A stretch of DNA of 64,000 nucleotides from Nelumbo lutea (taxonomy: Eukaryota; Streptophyta; Magnoliopsida; Proteales; Nelumbonaceae). The translations under genes and the position numbers were made by a program. Location: positions 22,312,378-22,376,377 of the forward strand of contig JAKGHH010000008.1 in assembly GCA_022828595.1 (NCBI GenBank). Reading direction: 5' to 3'. The notes beneath the pieces are model-generated. The model did not search any database. It saw only the letters and a list, made by a program, of their open reading frames with translations, and was not told the origin of the DNA. This document shows, piece after piece, positions 59,345 through 64,000 of the stretch (position 1 is its first letter; every line of letters starts with the position of its first letter).

Positions 59345-60378
59345 ACACATCAATGCCCACCAGTGAATTTATATCAATTCCGAGCTGACACCCATTCTAA
59401 CTGTACTTTGGGCCTAAAAATTCTGACCCTGGGCTGAACCGTCATTCTCCCGTATATTATGCTATGTACTAAGTGTCAATCCTTAATGCTATTCTTTCTT
59501 TTCCTTTTTCTGATTTTTATTGATTTATTTATTTATTAGAAAAAGCCGCATAGGGTTTATGTTTAATGATATAACTCGTTCAATTATTCAAGAAACAAGC
59601 TTTATTATTTATTCAATTTTCAGTTGAATGAATAGGAAAGGAAAGGAATTCAAAAATAATTCCTAAAAGAACACTGTACCTGCTTGAGATTTCTATTATA
59701 AGTTTCATGTTACCATCGATTACAATGTTTCTGACTTCTTTCCATCTGTCAACTATAATAGGAATTAAAGAAAAGAATCCAACCAAAAGAATCTAAAGTG
59801 GGGTGCTGTCAATTGGTGCCTTTTTGCGTGAAGAAGCTTTCTATGGTTTGGGCTCTGTTTCACAACCCCATATAGCCTCATATGCACCAAAGTTCTAGCT
59901 CTCAAACCATAGGCTATGCCTACATGCAACCCTGTAGCATTTTATTAAAAGGAATTGACTTTGTTAATTTGGGTGGAGATGTAATCCGATGCGAATGCCA
60001 ATGGTGTCTGCACAGAATAAGGGCTAAAGGTTTCCATAAAGTGGGATGAAAAGAGAGGGACTAGTGATTATATTCATGTTCCTTGAAGAATTTCCAACAA
60101 AACCAACCTTAATTTTAGATCTAGTCATGAAGGCAAATATGTGTTTGGGCTTCTGGGTATCTTCCTCTTCTAGGAGAATGATCGTCGTTCAATTTATTAT
60201 TATTAAATCCTCGGGTTGATGAAGAATTTGTGATGAGAGAAGAGATACATAGCTATTCACAGAGCTAAAAGCCTAGACCCAATGCAAGTTGAAAGAAAGA
60301 AAATGCAACTGATCTTCCTTTGAAAATGGTCCTGCAAATAATGAGAATATATTCCCCTATCTTTATTCTCTTCATCTG
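59345..60378. other. Upstream region of the MIR169 cluster
   Basis: No reading frame with a family match. This kilobase would contain the promoter and upstream control elements of the miRNA transcript. I could not pick out further motifs with confidence. Confidence 0.4.
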
Positions 60379-60387
60379 CTATATAAA
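60379..60387 (+). promoter_or_regulatory. TATA box of the MIR169 cluster
   Basis: CTATATAAA lies about 100 bp upstream of the first miR169 arm on the same strand. Start of transcription would be near 60410. No coding frame begins here, which fits a primary miRNA transcript. Confidence 0.65.
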
Positions 60388-60477
60388 GAGACTCAAGAGC
60401 CAAATGTTGGCATGTCAGTGAAGGATGAAAACAAGTATTGAGAAGAAGAGAAGTCGTGCATGAAGATAAGTGCGTGT

Positions 60478-60596
60478 TTTGTAGCCAAGGATGACTTGCC
60501 TATGCCCCTGTCAAGGGTCTAATTAATGGCAGAGCTTCTTCATTGTCTTAGGATGCCATCTGCATGGTTCATAGGCAAGCTCCTTGGCTAACCTCA
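60478..60596 (+). ncRNA. MIR169: MIR169 precursor, copy 1
   Basis: The 5' arm, 60482-60502, carries TAGCCAAGGATGACTTGCC followed by TA, an exact miR169 isoform (the TAGCC...CCTA type). The 3' arm, 60572-60590, TAGGCAAGCTCCTTGGCTA, pairs with it: ten pairs from the 5' end, the small central bulge usual for this family, then eight pairs. The arms lie 109 nt apart end to end. miR169 guides cleavage of NF-YA (HAP2) transcription-factor mRNAs in drought, nitrogen and developmental responses. It is the first of a tandem set on the same strand. Confidence 0.93.
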
Positions 60597-60714
60597 CCCA
60601 CACTTATCCCTCATGCCAGACATTCTTTTCTTGGCCACATTGGAATCGAAGATGGGAGGCAGACTTGAAGGAAGAGAAGCATTTGCAATTTTGCATGCAT
60701 GAATATAAGGGTCT

Positions 60715-60842
60715 GTTTGGTTGTCAAGGATGACTTGCCTAGCTATGTCCTCATTAGGGTTTCGAGAAAAAAAAAAAATTGGCTATCCACTGCTCGACCG
60801 CCTAGGTTGTGGGTTCATGGGCAAGCTCCTTGGATAGATTGA
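60715..60842 (+). ncRNA. MIR169: MIR169 precursor, copy 2 (variant)
   Basis: The 5' arm, 60721-60741, reads TTGTCAAGGATGACTTGCC plus TA; it differs from copy 1 at positions 2 and 4. The 3' arm, 60818-60837, TGGGCAAGCTCCTTGGATAG, still pairs, with mismatches at positions 2-3 and some G-U pairs. An A-run (12 A, near 60767) lies in the loop. The seed is changed, so targets or processing may differ from copy 1. Confidence 0.8.
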
Positions 60843-60967
60843 CCGACTGTTATCTCTCATGCTAGAGCAGCAGAGATGGAGACTCTTGAAAGCCTTAGCA
60901 TTGGCATCCATTGGAAGAAGGAGGGCGTATGGAGAGGAAGAGAGGCCATGCATGAATTTAAGGGTTT

Positions 60968-61073
60968 GTTTGGTAGTCAAGGATGACTTGCCTATGTCCT
61001 TGCAAGGGCCTGAGCTCTTACCTCATCTTAGAATCCCTTGCATGCTTGATAGGCAAGCTCCTTGGCTAACTTG
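60968..61073 (+). ncRNA. MIR169: MIR169 precursor, copy 3
   Basis: The 5' arm, 60974-60994, reads TAGTCAAGGATGACTTGCC plus TA, one change (C4 to T) from copy 1. The 3' arm, 61050-61068, is TAGGCAAGCTCCTTGGCTA, identical to the star arm of copy 1, so position 4 forms a G-U pair. The arms span 95 nt. The flanks (ATGCATGAA before, CATGCTAGACC after) match those of copy 2 and copy 4. Confidence 0.9.
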
Positions 61074-61304
61074 GCTGGCCCTGATCTTCATGCTAGACCT
61101 ACTTTTCTTACCTATGAATTATGAAGGCTCAAGAACCACGCATTTGGAATCAATGACCCAGTTGTTGAGATGGTGGCTTGGCACCCCTCCAAATAAGAGA
61201 AGGCAAGAGATCAATATCCTATAGAACTATAGGCTCTCAGTGGTATGACTAGTGGGCTTCATGTACACCCTGCTCCGGAGATCATATCTGTTCCTCATGC
61301 ATGG

Positions 61305-61470
61305 CATCTCACATCGACCTCACAGGCACATCCCACTGTGCATTGAGAACATCTCTCACATTTATGTATTATTATTTATGGGAGATATTTCCAATGCATG
61401 ATGAGATGTGCATGTGAAGATCGTTGTCAAGTGCCCTGTGTGAGGAGCAGATCCCACCTCTCTGTTCAGC
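61305..61470. repeat. Repeat inserted in the MIR169 array
   Basis: CTCACATCGACCTCACAGG to GTGTGAGGAGCAGATCCC, related to about 56110-56255. Inside, GAACATCTCTCACATTTATG and CATAAATGGGAGATATT-like text are inverted. It separates the third and fourth MIR169 units. Confidence 0.6.
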
Positions 61471-61535
61471 CTCACCCCCGACTCCCCCTGTTCACGCATT
61501 TGGAGGACTAGGACATATCAACAAGAAGCAATTTG

Positions 61536-61600
61536 TAGCCAAGGATGATTACTTGAACAACTCTAATCTATCATGCTAGACCCACTTTTCTTCCCTGATG
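61536..61600 (+). pseudogene. Broken fourth MIR169 copy
   Basis: TAGCCAAGGATGATTACTTG at 61536 keeps the first 13 bases of miR169, then changes. No GGCAAGCTCCTTGG star arm follows; the text goes straight to the downstream flank (CATGCTAGACCCACTTTTCTT-like). The loop and 3' arm appear deleted, so no hairpin can form. Confidence 0.75.
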
Positions 61601-61609
61601 AAAGGGTAG

Positions 61610-62290
61610 TGCCGTCTCATTAGACTAGCCCCAGCAAGAGCTTAGATTAGAGTGCATTCTAATCTTTAAGGATTGATGCATAGATACAAGACTACAACAT
61701 ATGTTAGAATGCAGTTTCAGACATTCATTCGATTCAATTTGGATGTTCCATTTCAATAAAATAATTCATACAAGAGGATTGCTTGTATAATTTTCCTGTG
61801 ACAATGTGTTAAATTTATGGATCGATGCATAAATACAAACCATAGTTCCCTTGAAACCAATACCAATAAATCAGAACTGAAGCCGCATCCAAATGGGTCG
61901 ATCTTTTATCAGAAATCTTCAAGATGCTGCCAACAAGTTGAACACTTGCAACCAAAATCATACATTTTGGGATATGCATGTGTACAATTCTATGCCACGT
62001 GGCAAAATAAAGCGACTTTTTATTGTATATATTGTTAAAATAATGCTACCTTGTCTTCAATGTAAAAGTTGAAATATTTCAGAGTTAATAGTTTTCCAAT
62101 CCAATGTCCATCAAACAGTTGATGGTTATAATGGGCATGCACTTTGTCCACATCAGCCGTAGACCTGGACCACCACTGATAATTGAGCTTTTCGTTATGT
62201 TGTCCAGTGAAAGCGATTATTCCGGCCACTGCACTCCATGGGCTGGAATTAGTCAGTAGAGGATGAATAAACTAACTAACCAAATTTAAA
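61610..62290. other. Intergenic DNA, nothing recognised
   Basis: Short frames only, without family matches. It may contain the end of the primary MIR169 transcript. Confidence 0.35.
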
Positions 62291-62299
62291 AAAGGTTAA

Positions 62300-62590
62300 A
62301 TTTGGGCTAATTATGGGCTTTGGCATGCAAGCCTTACGTATCATCTCAGTCCATGTGGCACATAAAAACGAAAAAAATTGGCTATATTGGACAGCCCTGT
62401 ACTGAACATAGGTTCCCTGTGCGTGACACATCAGTTCATATGAACTTCATGCAAAGTAGCAGGCTGTCCAAGTGGTCAATTTCAACAGCATAGGCTATCC
62501 AATATAGTCATTTTCTTTCGTTTTAATGGGCTACTTGGACTGAGATGATACCTAAGTTGGGCATGTCAAAGCCCATTTCACTCCCAAATG
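62300..62590. mobile_element. Foldback MITE with about 80-bp arms
   Basis: GGGCTTTGGCATGCAAGCC, TATCATCTCAGTCCATGTGG and GGCTATATTGGACAGCC at the left return inverted at the right (GGCTATCCAATATAGTCA, TACTTGGACTGAGATGATA, GGGCATGTCAAAGCCC). About 100 bp of loop. Noncoding. Confidence 0.8.
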
Positions 62591-62599
62591 GGCCATCAA

Positions 62600-64000
62600 T
62601 TATGACTGTATGAACTAACGTACCATGTGGCGAGAGAGCCAGTGGAAACAGCGCAGTTATTTTGTTATTTCACTCCCAACCTTAACTTTGTCTTAGACTT
62701 GACCCTGTCCAACCTGACTGAGGTGAAGCCTGAATTTACCAACTTAAGCCCAATCCAAGCTTAGCCAAATATCATTCAAGCCCAGCTCAGGTTTGGTCGG
62801 TTTAGAAGGCTTTTTGAAATTGCCTTGTAAATACACTTTTATGGCCCCTTAGCCCAGTTTAGGAATAGAATAAATTGAAATATGCATAAATTTCTTTAAT
62901 AAATGTATATACATACATATTTCATACATAAATCCATATAAATTAAAAAAAAAAGATGTTTTCATGTAACTTAATATGCACCATATGAGTATTTGTACAT
63001 GCTTTTGCATCCGTGTGAGTTTAGGTTAAATTATATACATATTATAAAAAGTGTGGAGGTTTAAGAGTGTAGGAATAGAAAAAAAAAAGTGTAGGAAAAG
63101 ATTTCTTGTCCATTTGGTTGTCGAGAAAGGATGGAATGAGAAAGGAATATATTATTTTCCCATTTTTGCGTGCTTGTTTCGCGAGAAACAATATCATCAA
63201 AATTCATTTCCTGTGTTTGTTTTCTAAAAAAATTTAAGTGGAAACATATTAAACCAAGTTTGTACAACAGTATAGATATAGAGAAAATGTCAGATCTGGA
63301 AGACACTTATTCAAACAAGCATGGGCAAAGACCATCTGTTAAAAACAAGGCTTGATACCGCTGGAAACAATGGCGTTTAGTCGGCAAACGACCGTGTGTT
63401 ACAACCGACAGGAAAGAGAGTGACAAAGCCAAAAAGAGAAAGAAAATAATCGTCAGGGTTTAGGGGTTACAGATCCGTCCTTACCTTGGACAGATATTGC
63501 CTGAGACATCATTGGAGACTCGACCGGTGTTGCACCATATCAGCACGACCCCGCATCCTAACTTTTGAGAAACCGCATACCACATTTTCGCATCCCATCC
63601 CAATAACCAAACACGTGAAATTTCCCCATCTCACTCACAGTAACTAAACACACCATTAGGCATACCCAATATTAGGCACAGCAACACCCAGGCTAAATGA
63701 GGTATACTCAGCTTTTTATGTTCAAGTCTGGCCCAACCAGATTGTGCTTTTTAGGTTCCACTGGCTGGCCTGATCCATCTGTACCAACCAACTGAAAATC
63801 TCCAAATACATAAAAAACATGGTTTCATCAATAATTAGTTGTAGGGTAGATGGCATTTGATAACTGCTGAGAATTAGAAGCAAAAAGTAGAATGCTGGAA
63901 AGGTTCCAAATTTAAAAGTGTGCCATTCAGAATTTTAGCAACTCAGACCTGCTGAATTGCTGAATGATGAATTACAGGCATTGGGGTGATTGTTTTAATT
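62600..64000. other. Intergenic DNA to the window end, no gene seen
   Basis: AT-rich sequence with small repeats. Frames at 63061-63355 lie on both strands of the same low-complexity DNA and match nothing known. Confidence 0.4.

Noticed and set aside
60859..61224. A 121-codon plus-strand frame across the MIR169 cluster
   Set aside because: It covers the third miR169 hairpin and matches no protein family. The arm pairing explains the sequence better.

Overview
This is a gene-poor, transposon-rich stretch of an angiosperm nuclear genome. The evidence is split genes with GT-AG introns, plant class V (GH18) chitinase and receptor-kinase genes, a plant MIR169 array, and remnants of hAT, Ty1/copia, LTR, LINE and MITE elements in AT-rich DNA. 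The species cannot be fixed from the sequence.

The main theme is a minus-strand array of four paralogues of a GH18-ectodomain receptor-like kinase family (the architecture of tobacco CHRK1: signal peptide, chitinase-like domain, membrane segment, Ser/Thr kinase). From right to left: a full-length but broken copy (46.1-55.0 kb, seven exons, several stops and a frameshift); an intact GH18 reading frame with no kinase (39.2-40.3 kb); a second intact GH18 frame with no kinase and the only complete catalytic motif (31.6-32.8 kb); and a collapsed remnant joining two thirds of a GH18 domain to the end of the kinase domain (0.36-1.48 kb). The three longer GH18 frames end at the same phase-1 splice donor, so the two intact ones look like ectodomain exons that have lost their kinase exons. 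The catalytic motif decays across the array: DLDWE, DLAWE, DLSWF, DLCWV.

The second theme is a plus-strand cluster of MIR169 precursors at 60.4-61.6 kb: three foldbacks with mature and star arms, a fourth broken copy, and a TATA box about 100 bp upstream. No reading frame explains this region.

Other genes: an intronless IFRD-family frame (15.9-17.2 kb, plus) followed directly by a LINE reverse-transcriptase tail, and the 3' third of a CCT8 (chaperonin theta) gene with introns, broken by a frameshift (23.0-25.1 kb, minus).

The rest is repeats: a ZMYM1/TTF-type hAT transposase pseudogene split by an LTR (2.8-7.0 kb), a copia fragment (13.1-14.0 kb), an Ac-like hAT remnant (58.0-59.0 kb), a hAT MITE with 8-bp target duplication (18.9-19.3 kb), several MITE families, foldback elements, LTR-like islands with minisatellites (28.4-29.5 and 49.4-50.3 kb), a 58-bp tandem repeat (10.8 kb) and AT-rich blocks.
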